This document shows, piece after piece, positions 26,741-38,499 of a stretch of 64,000 nt of DNA. The notes under the pieces are model-generated. The model saw only the letters and a program-made list of their open reading frames with translations. It was not told where the DNA came from and searched no databases. Each line of letters opens with the position of its first letter. Position 1 is the stretch's first letter. Source of the stretch: Gemmatimonadota bacterium (GTDB taxonomy: Bacteria > Gemmatimonadota > Gemmatimonadetes > Gemmatimonadales > GWC2-71-9); contig JADJPD010000003.1 in NCBI GenBank assembly GCA_016713435.1, positions 496,001-560,000 on the forward strand. Reading direction: 5' to 3'. Both the position numbers and the translations under genes were made by a program.

Positions 26741-27673
26741 ATGCGGTGGACCCGCCCGCTGCTGCTCGCCAGCTTCCTTGCCACCCTCGCGCTCCCGGCC
26801 CTCGGCGCCCAGGCGCGGGAGCGCCCCGACCGGGGCCTGCAGCGGCAGCTCGACAGCCTGGTCCAGGGCTTTCGCGGCACCGTCGGCATCTACGTGCGGC
26901 ACCTGCCGAGCGGCCGCACCGCCGCGGTGAACGCGGACAGCGTCTTCCCCACCGCCTCCATGATCAAGGTGCCGATCCTCATCGGCACCTTCGACGCCCT
27001 GGAGCGCGGGGCGCTCGACTTCCACCAGGAACTCATCTACACCGACTCGCTGCTCTACCCCGGCGAGGACCTCATCGGTGGCCTCGCCGACTCGACCAGG
27101 CTCTCGCTCTCCAAGCTCACGCTGCTGATGATCACCACGAGCGACAACACCGCGTCGCTCTGGCTGCAGGCGCTGGCGGGCACCGGCACCGCCATCAACG
27201 GGTGGCTCGCGGACCACGGCTTCGACTCCACCCGCGTCAACAGCCGCACCCCGGGCCGCGAGGGCAACCGCACGCGCTACGGCTGGGGCCAGACCACCCC
27301 GCGGGAGATGGCGCGGCTGCTGGTCCTCATCCGCGAGGGGAAGGCCGTGAGTCCCGCGGCGAGTGAGGAGATGTACCGCCACCTCACCCGGAGCTACTGG
27401 ACCGGGGAGGCCCTCTCGGCACTGCCACCCTGGGTGCAGGCCGCCTCGAAGGTGGGCGCGGTGAACCAGTCGCGGAGCGAGGTGGTGCTGGTGAACGCCC
27501 CCTCCGGCGACTACGTCTTCTGCATCATCACGAAGAACCAGGCCGACGAGAGCTGGGAGCCTTCGAACGAGGGCTACGTCCTCATCCGCCGGCTCTCGGC
27601 GCTCCTGTGGCGTCATTTCGAGCCGAAGCACCCGTGGCAGCCGGCGCCCGGGGTGGAGCGATTCAAGCCCTGA
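26741..27673 (+). CDS. Secreted class A beta-lactamase-fold serine hydrolase
   Basis: This 310-residue protein has a signal peptide ending near LPALGAQA. The penicillin-binding fold motifs are present: SMIK (SxxK, with the nucleophile serine) in FPTASMIKVPI, and TTSDNTAS (SDN). The third motif is KVG in AASKVGAVN in place of KTG. The ExxLN omega-loop motif of true class A beta-lactamases is not visible, so antibiotic hydrolysis is unlikely. It is more probably a peptidoglycan-related or other periplasmic hydrolase. Confidence 0.75.
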   Translation: MRWTRPLLLASFLATLALPALGAQARERPDRGLQRQLDSLVQGFRGTVGIYVRHLPSGRTAAVNADSVFPTASMIKVPILIGTFDALERGALDFHQELIYTDSLLYPGEDLIGGLADSTRLSLSKLTLLMITTSDNTASLWLQALAGTGTAINGWLADHGFDSTRVNSRTPGREGNRTRYGWGQTTPREMARLLVLIREGKAVSPAASEEMYRHLTRSYWTGEALSALPPWVQAASKVGAVNQSRSEVVLVNAPSGDYVFCIITKNQADESWEPSNEGYVLIRRLSALLWRHFEPKHPWQPAPGVERFKP

Positions 27674-27707
27674 ACCCCGAGGCACGGACGGTCCGCCGAT
27701 CCCGCTG

Positions 27708-28175
27708 ATGCCGGAGCTGCCCGACCGCCCCCACCTGGCGCGCTTCCGCGCCCTCGCCGAGTTGCTCGACGCCCGCTTCCGCGTGCCCGGGACCCCCATC
27801 CGCTTCGGCTGGGACGCGCTCCTCGGCCTCCTCCCCGGCGTCGGCGACGTGGCCGGCGGAGTGGCCGGTGCCTATGGCCTGTATGCGGGCTACGCCCTGG
27901 GCGCGCCGGCGCCCGTGCTCCTGCGGATGACGCTCAACCTGGGCATCGACCTCCTCATCGGCACCATCCCCCTCCTCGGCGACCTCTTCGACGTGGGCTG
28001 GCGCGGCAACCTGCGGAACGTGGCGCTGCTCGAGCGCTGGCTGGCCGAGCCCGGGCGCACGGCGCGGCGCAGCACGGGGCTCATCGTGACGCTCCTGCTG
28101 GTGGTGCTTGCGATGGTGGCGGGCGTCGTCGTGCTCCTCGGCTGGGTGGTGCGGGGGCTCCTGGCGCGGGTGTAG
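27708..28175 (+). CDS. DUF4112 membrane protein
   Basis: This 155-residue protein matches DUF4112: RFGWDALLGLLPGVGDVAGG and LGIDLLIGTIPLLGDLFDVGW are the paired signature segments. A C-terminal helix (LIVTLLLVVLAMVAGVVVLL) spans the membrane. Function is unknown. It precedes the efflux operon but has its own upstream gap. Confidence 0.82.
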   Translation: MPELPDRPHLARFRALAELLDARFRVPGTPIRFGWDALLGLLPGVGDVAGGVAGAYGLYAGYALGAPAPVLLRMTLNLGIDLLIGTIPLLGDLFDVGWRGNLRNVALLERWLAEPGRTARRSTGLIVTLLLVVLAMVAGVVVLLGWVVRGLLARV

Positions 28176-28223
28176 GGCTGGACCCGCGGGGCCTCCGGCG
28201 CCCGTGCCCTCGCCGTGGTGTCG

Positions 28224-28252
28224 TTGACAGGATTTAATTGGTCAATTAGTTA
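28224..28252 (+). promoter_or_regulatory. tetR promoter with palindromic operator
   Basis: TTGACA (28224-28229) and TAGTTA (28247-28252) are spaced by 17 nt. Between them lies TAATTGGTCAATTA (28235-28248), an inverted repeat TAATTG/CAATTA in an AT-rich patch unlike its surroundings. The -10 ends 7 nt before the ATG at 28260, so the message would be nearly leaderless. A TetR protein bound here would block its own operon. Confidence 0.7.
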
Positions 28253-28259
28253 AGTGGCC

Positions 28260-28934
28260 ATGCCGCCCGCCGCCGCCCCCGCCGCCGATGCCCCCGCCGC
28301 CCTGCTCGAGGCGGCCGAGGGGCTGTTCGCGGCGCAGGGGTTCGCCGCCACCACCATCAAGCAGATCGGGGCCGCCGCCCGGCTCAACCCCGCCCTCATC
28401 TACTACTACTTCCCCGACAAGCTCGCCCTCTATGCCGCGGTGCTCGACCGCCGGCTGGGGCAGTTCGTGCGCGCCATGCCGGCGCGGCTCCCCGCCGGGC
28501 TCACGGCGCGGGAGGGGATCGCCATCGTGGTGCGGGCGCAGGTGGCGTTCATGCGTTCCTCGCCCCACGTGCCGCGGCTGCTGGCGCGCGAGCTCGCCGA
28601 CCACGAGGCCGCCGTGGCCGCGCCCATCATGCGGGACCTGGCCCACGGCCCCTTCCGCCGGCTGCAGGCGCTGATCCGGGAGGGCCAGGCCGCCGGCGAG
28701 ATCCGCACCGACCTCGACCCCGCCCTCGCCACCATCTCGACCATCGCGCAGGTGGCCTGGTTCTTCGTGGCCCACCCGCTCATGGCGCGGCTCCTCGGCC
28801 ACGAGGGAACGGTGCCCAACCGCACCGTCGACCGCTTCACCGAGCACGCCATCACCTTTGCCCTGGCCGCGCTCGCGCCCGCGCCGGGCGGCCGCCCATC
28901 CCGGCGACCCCGTCGTCCCCGGAGGACCGCATGA
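28260..28934 (+). CDS. TetR-family regulator of the adjacent efflux operon
   Basis: This 224-residue protein has the N-terminal TetR helix-turn-helix at about residues 14-60: AAEGLFAAQGFAATTIKQIGA, then NPALIYYYFPDKLALYAAVL. The C-terminal ligand domain includes FMRSSPHVPRLLARELADHE, like the CecR/YbiH-type regulators of YbhGFSR pumps. Its stop overlaps the ATG of the HlyD gene (ATGA, 28931-28934), so it is the first gene of the operon. The promoter at 28224-28252 suggests autorepression. Confidence 0.87.
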   Translation: MPPAAAPAADAPAALLEAAEGLFAAQGFAATTIKQIGAAARLNPALIYYYFPDKLALYAAVLDRRLGQFVRAMPARLPAGLTAREGIAIVVRAQVAFMRSSPHVPRLLARELADHEAAVAAPIMRDLAHGPFRRLQALIREGQAAGEIRTDLDPALATISTIAQVAWFFVAHPLMARLLGHEGTVPNRTVDRFTEHAITFALAALAPAPGGRPSRRPRRPRRTA

Positions 28935-29903
28935 TCCGTCGCCTAGTCCCCGCGCTGCTGGTGGCCCTGGCCGCCTGTGGCCGCGGGGAGCAGACCCAGA
29001 CGTATCCCCGGCACCATCGAGGTGGACGAGAGCGACGCCGCGCCGCTCGTGCCCGGTCGCATCGTGGAACTCCGGGTGCAGGAGGGCGACACGGTGCGCG
29101 CGGGCGACACGCTCGCGCTGCTCACCCAGGGCACCATCTCCGCCGCCTACGCCGAGCGCCGCGCGCGGCTGGCGGCGGCGCGGGCACGGCTCGCCGACCT
29201 GGAGCGCGGCTCGCGCAGCGCCGAACTGGAGCGCGCCGAGGCCGACCTGGCCGCCCTCGAGGCGGAAGCCACGCGCGCCGCCGCGGACCTGGCGCGCGCC
29301 GAGCGGCTGGCGCAGGACAAGGTCATCGCAGCGCAGGAACTCGATCGCGCCCGCGCCGCCGCGCAGGCCGCCGCCCGCCGGCGCGACGCCGCGCGCGCCA
29401 CGCTCGCGCTCGCCCGCGAGGGCAGCCGGCGCGACCAGGTGCAGGTGGCCCGCGCGGAGGTGGCCACCGCCGAAGCACAGCTCGCCGCCGCCGCGAGCGA
29501 CGTCGACGAGCTCGCCGTGCTGGCCGGCGTGGACGGTGTGGTCCTCGGCCGCCACGCCGACCCCGGCGAGGTGGTGGCCGCCGGCACCCCGCTCGCCACC
29601 ATCGGCGCGGTGGCACGGCCCTGGGTGCGGGTGTACCTGCCGGCGAAGCTGCTGGCCACGCTGCCGGCCGGGAGCGCCGCCGAGGTCCGCCTGGCCGCGG
29701 CGGCGGGTTCCCCCGAGGGGGCGCCACTCCCGGGCCGCCTCGGCGCGGTGCGCCCCACGGCGGAGTTCACGCCGCGGGCGGCGCTCACCGAGGAGGAGCG
29801 GGCCGACCTGCTCTTCGCCGTGCGCGTGGAGCTGCCACACCCCGGCGGCACCCTCCGCCCCGGCCTCCCGGTGACGGTGCGCTTCCCGGGCGCCACGCCA
29901 TGA
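28931..29903 (+). CDS. HlyD-type periplasmic adaptor lipoprotein (frameshift)
   Basis: This protein of about 323 residues links an inner-membrane pump to the outer membrane. The lipoprotein signal MIRRLVPALLVALAACG is followed by QTY. One extra C in a CCCC run at about 29006-29009 breaks the frame. The correct frame continues PGTIEVDESDAAPLVPGRI, the HlyD biotinyl-lipoyl-like segment. A long coiled coil (residues 80-180, rich in Ala, Glu and Arg) and VDGVVLGRHADPGEVVAAGTPL follow. The upstream ATGA and downstream ATGA overlaps bind it into one operon with the TetR and ABC genes. Confidence 0.85.
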
Positions 29904-30640
29904 GCGCCCCCGCCGCCATCCGCATCGAGGCACTGCACCGCCGCTTCGGCGACCTCGTGGCCGTGGAGCGGCTCGACCTCGAGATCCCGGCCGGCCAGAT
30001 CTTCGGCCTGCTCGGTGCCAACGGCTCCGGCAAGACCACCACCATCCGCATGCTGACGGGCCTGCTGGCGCCCACCTCGGGGCGCGCGTGGGTGGCGGGC
30101 ATCGACGTGGTGGCGGAGCCGGAAGCAGTGCGCCGGCGCCTGGGCTACATGTCGCAGCGCTTCGGCCTCTACGACGACCTCACGGTGGAGGAGAACCTGC
30201 GCTTCTACGCCGGGCTCTACGGCCTGGTGGGCGAGCCGGGCCGCGCCCGGGTGGAGGAGCTCATCGCCGGACTGGGCTTCACCGAGCGCCGCCGGCAGCT
30301 GGCGGGCACCCTCTCGGGCGGGTGGAAGCAGCGGCTCTCGCTGGCCTGCGCCACAGCGCACCGGCCGGCCGTGCTCTTCCTCGACGAGCCCACCGCGGGC
30401 GTGGACCCGGCGGCGCGGCGGCACTTCTGGGAGGTGATCCGCGGGCTCGCGGCCGGGGGCACCACCATCGTGGTCACCACGCACTACATGGACGAGGCGG
30501 AGCGCTGCGAGCGCCTGGCCATGCTCTGGCGCGGACGGCTGGTGGCGGTGGGGACGCCGGCGGAGATCGAGCAGCAGCTCGGCGCCCCGACGCTCGAGGA
30601 CGCATTCATCGCCCTGCAGGAGAAGGACGAGGCCGCATGA
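29900..30640 (+). CDS. ABC transporter ATPase (YbhF/DrrA-like)
   Basis: This 246-residue nucleotide-binding subunit has Walker A GANGSGKTT at about residue 38, a Q-loop near GYMSQRFGLYDDLTV, signature LSGGWKQRL, and Walker B VLFLDEPTAGVD with the H-loop in VVTTHYMDEAERC. The early GLLAPTSGRAWVAGIDV is usual in ABC-2 exporters. ATGA overlaps with both neighbours indicate coupling. It energises export of an unknown drug-like or lipid substrate. Confidence 0.93.
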   Translation: MSAPAAIRIEALHRRFGDLVAVERLDLEIPAGQIFGLLGANGSGKTTTIRMLTGLLAPTSGRAWVAGIDVVAEPEAVRRRLGYMSQRFGLYDDLTVEENLRFYAGLYGLVGEPGRARVEELIAGLGFTERRRQLAGTLSGGWKQRLSLACATAHRPAVLFLDEPTAGVDPAARRHFWEVIRGLAAGGTTIVVTTHYMDEAERCERLAMLWRGRLVAVGTPAEIEQQLGAPTLEDAFIALQEKDEAA

Positions 30641-31749
30641 GCCTCCGCACCTGGCCACTGTGGCCCATGCTCCGCAAGGAGTTCATCCAGATGCGCCGCG
30701 ACCGCCTGACCCTCGGCATGATGGTGGGGATCCCGGCGCTGCAGCTGGTGCTGTTCGGCTTCGCCATCCGCACCGAGGTGCGCCACCTCCCCACCATCGT
30801 GCTGGACGAGGCGCACTCGAGCGAGAGCCGCGCGCTCGTGGCCACGCTCGCCAGCTCCACCTACTTCGACCTCGTGGGCCAGGTGGACAACCGCGCCGAG
30901 ATCCCCGGCTGGATCGGCCGGGGCGCCGCGGCGGCCGCGGTGGTGATCCCGCCCGACTTCACCCGCGACCTCAAGCGCCACCGCGGCGCCCAGGCCCAGG
31001 TCATCGTGGACGCGGCCGACCCGCTCTCGAGCGCCTCCGCGCTGCAGGGCGCCATGCTGACGAGCCTCACCTGGGCCCCCGACGGCACGCCGCCCGCCGC
31101 GCGGCGCCCCGTCGAGCTCCGGGTGCGGCCGTGGTACAACCCGATGCTCGCCAGCTCCACGTACATCGTGCCCGGGATCATCGGGGTGCTGCTCTCCATC
31201 ACCATGGTGATCATCACCGCCATGGCGGTGGTGCGGGAGCGGGAGAAGGGCACGATGGAGCAGCTCATCGTGACGCCCATCGACCGCACCGGCCTCATGC
31301 TCGGGAAGCTGCTGCCCTTCCTGCTGGTGGGGTACGTGCAGATGACGGTGATCCTGGTGCTCGGCAAGCTGCTCTTCGACGTGCCGCTGCGGGGCGGGCT
31401 GCCGCTGCTGTACCTGATGGCGTTCCCGTTCATCACGGCGAGCCTCGGGATCGGGCTCTTCTTCTCCACGCTGGTGAAGACACAGGCGCAGGCCATGCAG
31501 GCCGGGTTCATGTTCGTCATGCCCAACATCCTGCTCTCCGGCTTCATGTTCCCCCGCGCGGCGATGCCGGAACCCGCCCAGGCGCTCGCGCTCACCCTGC
31601 CGCTCACCTACTTCCTCGAGGTGCTGCGCGGGATCCTGCTCCGCGGGGTGGGCTTCGACGCGCTCTGGCGCGACTTCGCCGCGCTCACCGGCTTCGCCGT
31701 CCTCACCGTGGCGCTCAGCGTCCGGCGCTTCCACAAGACCCTCGACTGA
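30637..31749 (+). CDS. ABC-2 type permease (YbhS/YbhR-like)
   Basis: This 370-residue membrane subunit has one N-terminal helix (GIPALQLVLFGFAI), a periplasmic loop of about 140 residues, then five helices. The ABC-2 signature KGTMEQLIVTPI is at about residue 204, and LLSGFMFPRAAMPEPAQAL lies near the end. The E. coli relative has two permeases; only one is present here, so it may form a homodimer. It closes the TetR-HlyD-ABC-permease operon. Confidence 0.92.
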   Translation: MSLRTWPLWPMLRKEFIQMRRDRLTLGMMVGIPALQLVLFGFAIRTEVRHLPTIVLDEAHSSESRALVATLASSTYFDLVGQVDNRAEIPGWIGRGAAAAAVVIPPDFTRDLKRHRGAQAQVIVDAADPLSSASALQGAMLTSLTWAPDGTPPAARRPVELRVRPWYNPMLASSTYIVPGIIGVLLSITMVIITAMAVVREREKGTMEQLIVTPIDRTGLMLGKLLPFLLVGYVQMTVILVLGKLLFDVPLRGGLPLLYLMAFPFITASLGIGLFFSTLVKTQAQAMQAGFMFVMPNILLSGFMFPRAAMPEPAQALALTLPLTYFLEVLRGILLRGVGFDALWRDFAALTGFAVLTVALSVRRFHKTLD

Positions 31750-31890
31750 GCCGATTGCAGCTGACGGATCGGTGGCCGGGATCCGCCCCACCCCCCCTTC
31801 ATCTGCCTTCATCCGCCCGTCGACATTCCTAGGCAGTCCTGTCCCCCCTGAGGCGCGTCCCGAGCCCCGCCCCCGTCCGGGAAGGCCCGC

Positions 31891-34800
31891 ATGCCGCCCG
31901 CCCCCAGCCCGTCCGACGAGGTCTCCCCCCCTGCCCGGTCGGCGTACGACGCCGCCCTGCAGGACCGGGAGGAACGGCTGGCGCTGGCCCTGGCCGCCGC
32001 CCGGCTCGGCACCTGGGAGTGGCGCGCGGCGGACGACGTGAGCACCTGGTCCCCCCGCTGCTGCGCCATCTTCGGCCTCGACCACTTCAGCGGCAGCCTC
32101 GCCGAGTTCACGGCGATGATCCACCCCGACGATCGCGAGCGCGCCGACATCGGCTTCGCCGAGGCCGCGCGCGGCAGCGGCACCGCCACCGTGGAGCACC
32201 GCATCGTGCGGCCCGACGGCAGCGTCCGCTGGGTGGCCACCCTGTGCCATTGCCGCTTCGGCCCCGGACGGCCGGCTCGCCGGTACCATGGGGACGGTGG
32301 AGGACATCACCGAGCGGCGTGAGGCGGAGGAGCAGCTGCGGGTGCGCGAGGAGCGCCTGGCGCTGGCCCTGGCCTTCACCGGCACGGGGATCTGGGAGTG
32401 GGACATCGGGACGGACCGGATGTACTGGTCGCCCGAGGTGATGGCGCTGCTCGGGAACGCGACACTCACGCCCTCGTTCGCCACCTTCCAGTCGCTGGTG
32501 CACCCCGACGACCTGCCGCTCACCCAGCGCCTGATGGAGCAGGCGCTGGCCGAACGGCGCGAGTTCCGCGCGCGCTTCCGCATGCTGCGTCCCGACGGGA
32601 TGGTGCGCTGGGTGGAGGACATCGCGCGCGCCTCGTACGACGCGGAGGGCCGGCCGATGCGGCTCATCGGCACCGTGCGGGACGTCACGGCGGAGCAGGA
32701 AGCGACGCTCGCCCTCGAGCGGAGCGAGCAGCGCTTCCGCGAGCTGGCCGAGGCGCTGCCCGCCATCGTGTGGACGGCGGACCCCGCGGGACACTTCGAC
32801 TTCGTGAGCCCGCAGTGGACCGCGTACAGCGGGGAGGACCCGGTCCTGGGCACGAGCGGCGGCTGGCTGGCCCACGTGCACCCCGACGACCTGGCCGCGA
32901 TGGTCGCGGTCATCGAGCGGGCCGTCGCCACGCTCCAGGACGTGCACCACGAAGTCCGGCTCAAGGGCCGGAACGGCGCCTACCGCTGGTTCGAGATCCG
33001 GGCCACCATGCGCCGCGATGCGGCCGGCCAGCCGCTCAAGTGGAACGGCACCGTGGTGGACGTCGACGATGCCCACCACACCCGCGAGGCGCTGGCGGCG
33101 CGTGACGTGCAGCTGACGGAGCTCGGCGCCACCGCGCCCGGCGTCATGTTCACCTTCCGGACCGCTTTACCCTGCCGTTCGCCAGCGCCGGCGTGGAGGC
33201 GATCTTCGGGGTGCGGGCCGAGCGCCTGACGCAGGACGCCACGCCCGTATTCTCGATGACCTACCCCGAGGACCTGGCCGGGCTGCTGAGCAGCATCCAG
33301 CAGTCGGCGCAGGCCCTGGCGCCCTGGCACCGGGAGTGGCGGGTCCGCCACCCGGAGCGGGGCGAGCTGTGGGTGGAGGCCCAGTCGCGGCCCCTCCCGG
33401 ACGCGGAGGGCGGGATCCGCTGGCACGGCTTCGTCACGGTGGTGACGGAGCGGAAGCGGCTGGAGCAGTGGGCCAGCTCCACGCTCAAGGAGCTGCGCGA
33501 CCTGCGGGAGGCGCTGGACCACCACGCGATCGTCGCCATCACCGACGCCGAGGGCACGATCACCTACGTCAACGAGAACTTCTGCCGGATCTCGAAGTAC
33601 CGGCGGGAGGAGCTGATCGGCCAGAACCACCGGATCCTCAAGTCGGGGGTGCACCCGCCGGCGTTCTACACCGGGATCTGGCGCAGCATCAGCGGGGGCA
33701 ACGTCTGGCAGGGCGACATCTGCAACCGCGCCCGGGACGGCTCGCTCTACTGGGTGGCCACCACCATCGTGCCGTTCCTCGACGACGCGGGCGTGCCGTT
33801 CCAGTACATCGCCATCCGCACCGACATCACGGCGGAGCGCGAGAGCGCGGCCGAGATCCGGCGCTGGGCCGACGCCTTCGAGCACTGCGCCCACGGCATC
33901 GCCATGGGCGACCCGGTGACCAACCGGCTCATCGCCTGCAACCCGGCGCTGGCGCGGCTCCACGGCAGCGCGGTGGCCGACATGGTGGGCAAGCCCATCG
34001 CCGACCTCTACCCGCCGGCCGAGCGGCCCCGGGTGGAGGCGCACCTCGCGGAATCGGATCGCCTGGGCCACGCGCGCTTCGAGTCCAGCTATGAGCGGGC
34101 CGACGGGAGCCTGGTGCCGGTCCAGGTGGACCTGGTGACGGTGCGCAACGAGCAGGGCCGCCCGCTCTACCGCATTGCCACCGTGGAGGACATTGGCGAG
34201 CGGCGCCGCGCCGACGCGGCCGTGCGGGAAGCAACCGACCAGCTGCGGGCCGTGGTGGAGGCGTCGCCCATCCCGATCATCGTCACCGACCTCGACACCC
34301 GCGTCCTGCTCTGGAGCCGGGCGGCCAGCGCCCTCTTCGGCTACACCGAGGCGGAGGTGCTGGGGCAGCCGATGCCGATCGTGCCGCCCGACCTGCAGGA
34401 AGGCCACGAGACCATCCGGGACCGGACCCGGCAGGGGGAGCACCTCGGCTCGTACCTCACGCGGCGCCAGGCCCGGGACGGACGCCAGATCGAGGTGAGC
34501 ATCTCCACCGCCCCGCTGCACGACCATGACGGCCACGGGGTGGGCAGCGTGGCCACCTACCTCGACCTCACCGAGGGCGCGGAACTGCGGCAGGCGCTGC
34601 GCCTCTCGGAGGCACGCTTCGGCCAGGTCTTTGCCCGGAGTCCCGTGGGCATGATGCTCATCCGGGTGCGTGACCCGGCGGTGGTCGAGGTCAACGAGGC
34701 CTTCGAACGGATCGCCGGCCACGCGCGGCCCACCTGGTGGGGCACCCGTCTGGACACGCGGGCTCAACGACCAGCCCGGAGGTGCGGGCACGCCTGTGGG

Positions 34801-36418
34801 AGCGGGTGGCGGCGGAAGGCCGCCTGGCGGACACCGAACTGGCGATCCGGCGCCTCGACGGCTCCAGCGGGCATGTGCTCCTCGCGGCGGAGGCGGTGAA
34901 GCTCGAGGGCGAGATCCACTGGCTCGCCACCATCCAGGACGTCACCGCCCGACGGGCGGCGGAAACCGCGCTGCGGGAAAGCGAGGAGCGCTTCCGCCAG
35001 CTGGCCGAGGGCGTGCGGGAGGTGTTCTGGATGACCGACGCCGCGACGGACGAGGTGGTGTACGTGAGCCCGGCGTGTGAGGCCGTCTGGGGGGTGCCGC
35101 CGGGCACGCTGCTCGCGGCGCCCGACCGCTGGCTGCAGGCCGTGCACCCCGACGACCGGGCCCGCGTCGGGGAGGCCGCCCGGACCCGGCAGCGCACCGG
35201 CGCGTACGACGAGGAGTACCGCGTCGTCCGCCCCGACGGTTCCATCCGCTGGGTGCGCGACCGGGCCTTCCCCGTCCACGACGACGAGGGCGCCGTGATC
35301 CGCATCGCCGGCGTGGCCGAGGACGTCACCGAGCGCCGGCACCTGGAGGCCCAGCTCCGGCAGACCCAGAAGATGGAGTCCATCGGCCAGCTGGCCGGCG
35401 GCGTGGCGCACGACTTCAACAACTGGCTCACCGTCATCGGCGGCTGCACCGAGCTGCTGCTCACCACCTTCCCCACCGAGGGGGACACCGCGGAACTCCT
35501 CAACGAGATCCGCCACGCCAGCGAGCGCGCCGCCAGCCTCACGCGGCAGCTGCTGGCCTTCAGCCGGCGCGAGGTGGTGGAGGCCAAGGTCTGCGACCTC
35601 AACACCATCATCCTCGACACCGAGAAGATGCTCCGCCGCCTCCTTGGCGAGGACGTGGAGCTCACCACCACCCTGGCCCCCGGGCTCCCGCCCGTGAAGG
35701 TGGACCCTGGCCAGTGGAGCCAGGTGCTGATGAACCTGGCCGTCAACGCGCGCGACGCGATGCCCACCGGCGGCCGGCTGCAGATCACCACCGCCCTCGA
35801 CGAGCCGGACCCCGCCCTCACGCCGGTCCCGGGCCTGCAGCACCCGATGCGCCTCAGCATCAGCGACACCGGCACCGGCATGACCCCTGAGGTGCGGGCC
35901 CGCATCTTCGAGCCGTTCTTCACCACCAAGGGCGTGGGGAAGGGCACCGGCCTCGGGCTCGCGGTGGTGCACGGCATCGTCATGCAGGCGGGCGGGCACA
36001 TCGAGGTGGAGAGCGAGCCGGGCCGCGGCACCACCTTCCACCTCTACCTGCCCCCCGCCCTCGACGCGCTCGGCGGCCCGGCGGGCCGCAGCGGCGCCCT
36101 GAACGTGCGCGGCAGCGAGACCATCCTCCTCGTCGAGGACGAGGACAGCCTGCGCCGGGTCGCGGCCCCCGCCCTCCGCGCGCAGGGCTACACCGTGCTC
36201 CAGGCCAGCAACGGCGAGGAGGCGCTCGAGGTGCTCAGCCGCCACACGGGCCTGGTCCACCTGCTGCTGACCGACGTGGTGATGCCCCGGATGGACGGCC
36301 ACGCCCTCGCCGAGGCGCTGTGCCCGCGGTACCCCGAGATGAAGGTCCTCTACACCAGCGGCTACACCGATGACGCGGTGGTGCGTCACGGCATCCAGCA
36401 CAACGAGGTGGCCTTCCT
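31891..36418 (+). pseudogene. Multi-PAS hybrid histidine kinase (several frameshifts, truncated)
   Basis: The real protein would be about 1,500 residues. In order there are about nine PAS/PAC modules (roughly 31.96-35.35 kb, each with an HPDD, RPDG or DITERR type signature), then a HisKA domain with the phospho-acceptor His in LAGGVAHDFNNWLTVI. The HATPase has NLAVNARDAMP, ISDTGTGM and GTGLGLAVVHGIV. A receiver domain follows (ILLVEDEDSLRR, aspartate in LLLTDVVMPRMDG). Frame changes occur at about 32264 (extra C), 33160 (missing base) and 34755-34780 (two extra bases, several other errors). Near 36417 the receiver's expected K-P-Y segment is garbled, then the G tract begins. These are probably sequence errors in one intact sensor. 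Confidence 0.8.
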
Positions 36419-37775
<1,357 letters not shown>

Positions 37776-38075
37776 CCCGACCCGTACCTCTGGCGCCTCT
37801 TCAACCTCAACCTCCGGCTCCTCGGCTTCGGCGCCACCTTCGCCGGGACCATCACCTTCGTCACCTTCGGGCTCGGCCTCCCGGCCATCGGCAACCAGCC
37901 CCCCGTCCGCCACCTCCCCTCGCTCCTCGGCGGCGCGCTCGTGGCGCTCTGCGGCCTCGGCTTCCTCATGCTCTCCCCCTACCGACCCGACCTCGGCGAC
38001 AGCGGCCTGCCCTTCAACCCCTGGCGCCGCTCCACCCAGCGGCGGAGCTGGTGGACCGGGGATCCGAAGCGCTGA
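37776..38075 (+). CDS. C-terminal part of a small two-helix membrane protein
   Basis: The frame reads DPYLWRLFNLNLRLLGFGA, then two hydrophobic helices (TITFVTFGLGLPAIG and GGALVALCGLGFLML), then a short basic tail with PFNPWRRSTQRR. The start lies inside the G/C artefact and cannot be placed. I do not recognise the family. Confidence 0.5.
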   Translation, partial: PDPYLWRLFNLNLRLLGFGATFAGTITFVTFGLGLPAIGNQPPVRHLPSLLGGALVALCGLGFLMLSPYRPDLGDSGLPFNPWRRSTQRRSWWTGDPKR

Positions 38076-38107
38076 TCGGCCGCTGCACCGCGGGGTAGGC
38101 TGGGGGC

Positions 38108-38226
38108 TCGCCTCGACGCAGAGGGACGGCGAGCGCGCAGGTCCACGAGCCCGGGTCGGCCAAGCGCCGACCCGGGCTCGATTCCTCCGTGATCTCCCCG
38201 CCCTCCGTGCCTCCGTGGTGCTGTAG
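38108..38226. repeat. Family C element with central perfect hairpin
   Basis: Outer segments rich in GCAGAG (38117) and CCGTGCCTCCGTGG (38205) surround a perfect 13-bp stem: GAGCCCGGGTCGG (38147-38159) with CCGACCCGGGCTC (38167-38179). It occupies part of the 424-nt gap before the oligopeptidase. The rest of that gap shows no gene. Confidence 0.6.
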
Positions 38227-38499
38227 TTGCCGTTCCTCTCCGCCCTCGTGCGCTCACTCCACCGCTGCGTTGCGAGGCACCATCATCTCGACCAACCTCC
38301 GCTCCCGCCCGAGCCCCAGCCCAGTCTCATCTTGAGACATTCAGCCAACCCACGGTGCCGCCTCAGCTTCCGAGAATGACGCGTTTTTGGACACCCTGTC
38401 GGTTGTCAATCCGGATTGCCAGCCCCCGGCCTATCCCCATATCCTCGGCCTCCCCGAGCCCCGGGTCCCCTCAAACCGCTCGCGCTGGAAGAAGTAGCG

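Noticed and set aside
26741..27673. Beta-lactamase resistance gene
   Set aside because: SxxK and SDN are present, but the ExxLN omega-loop motif is absent and KTG is KVG, so it is a related serine hydrolase, not a resistance enzyme.
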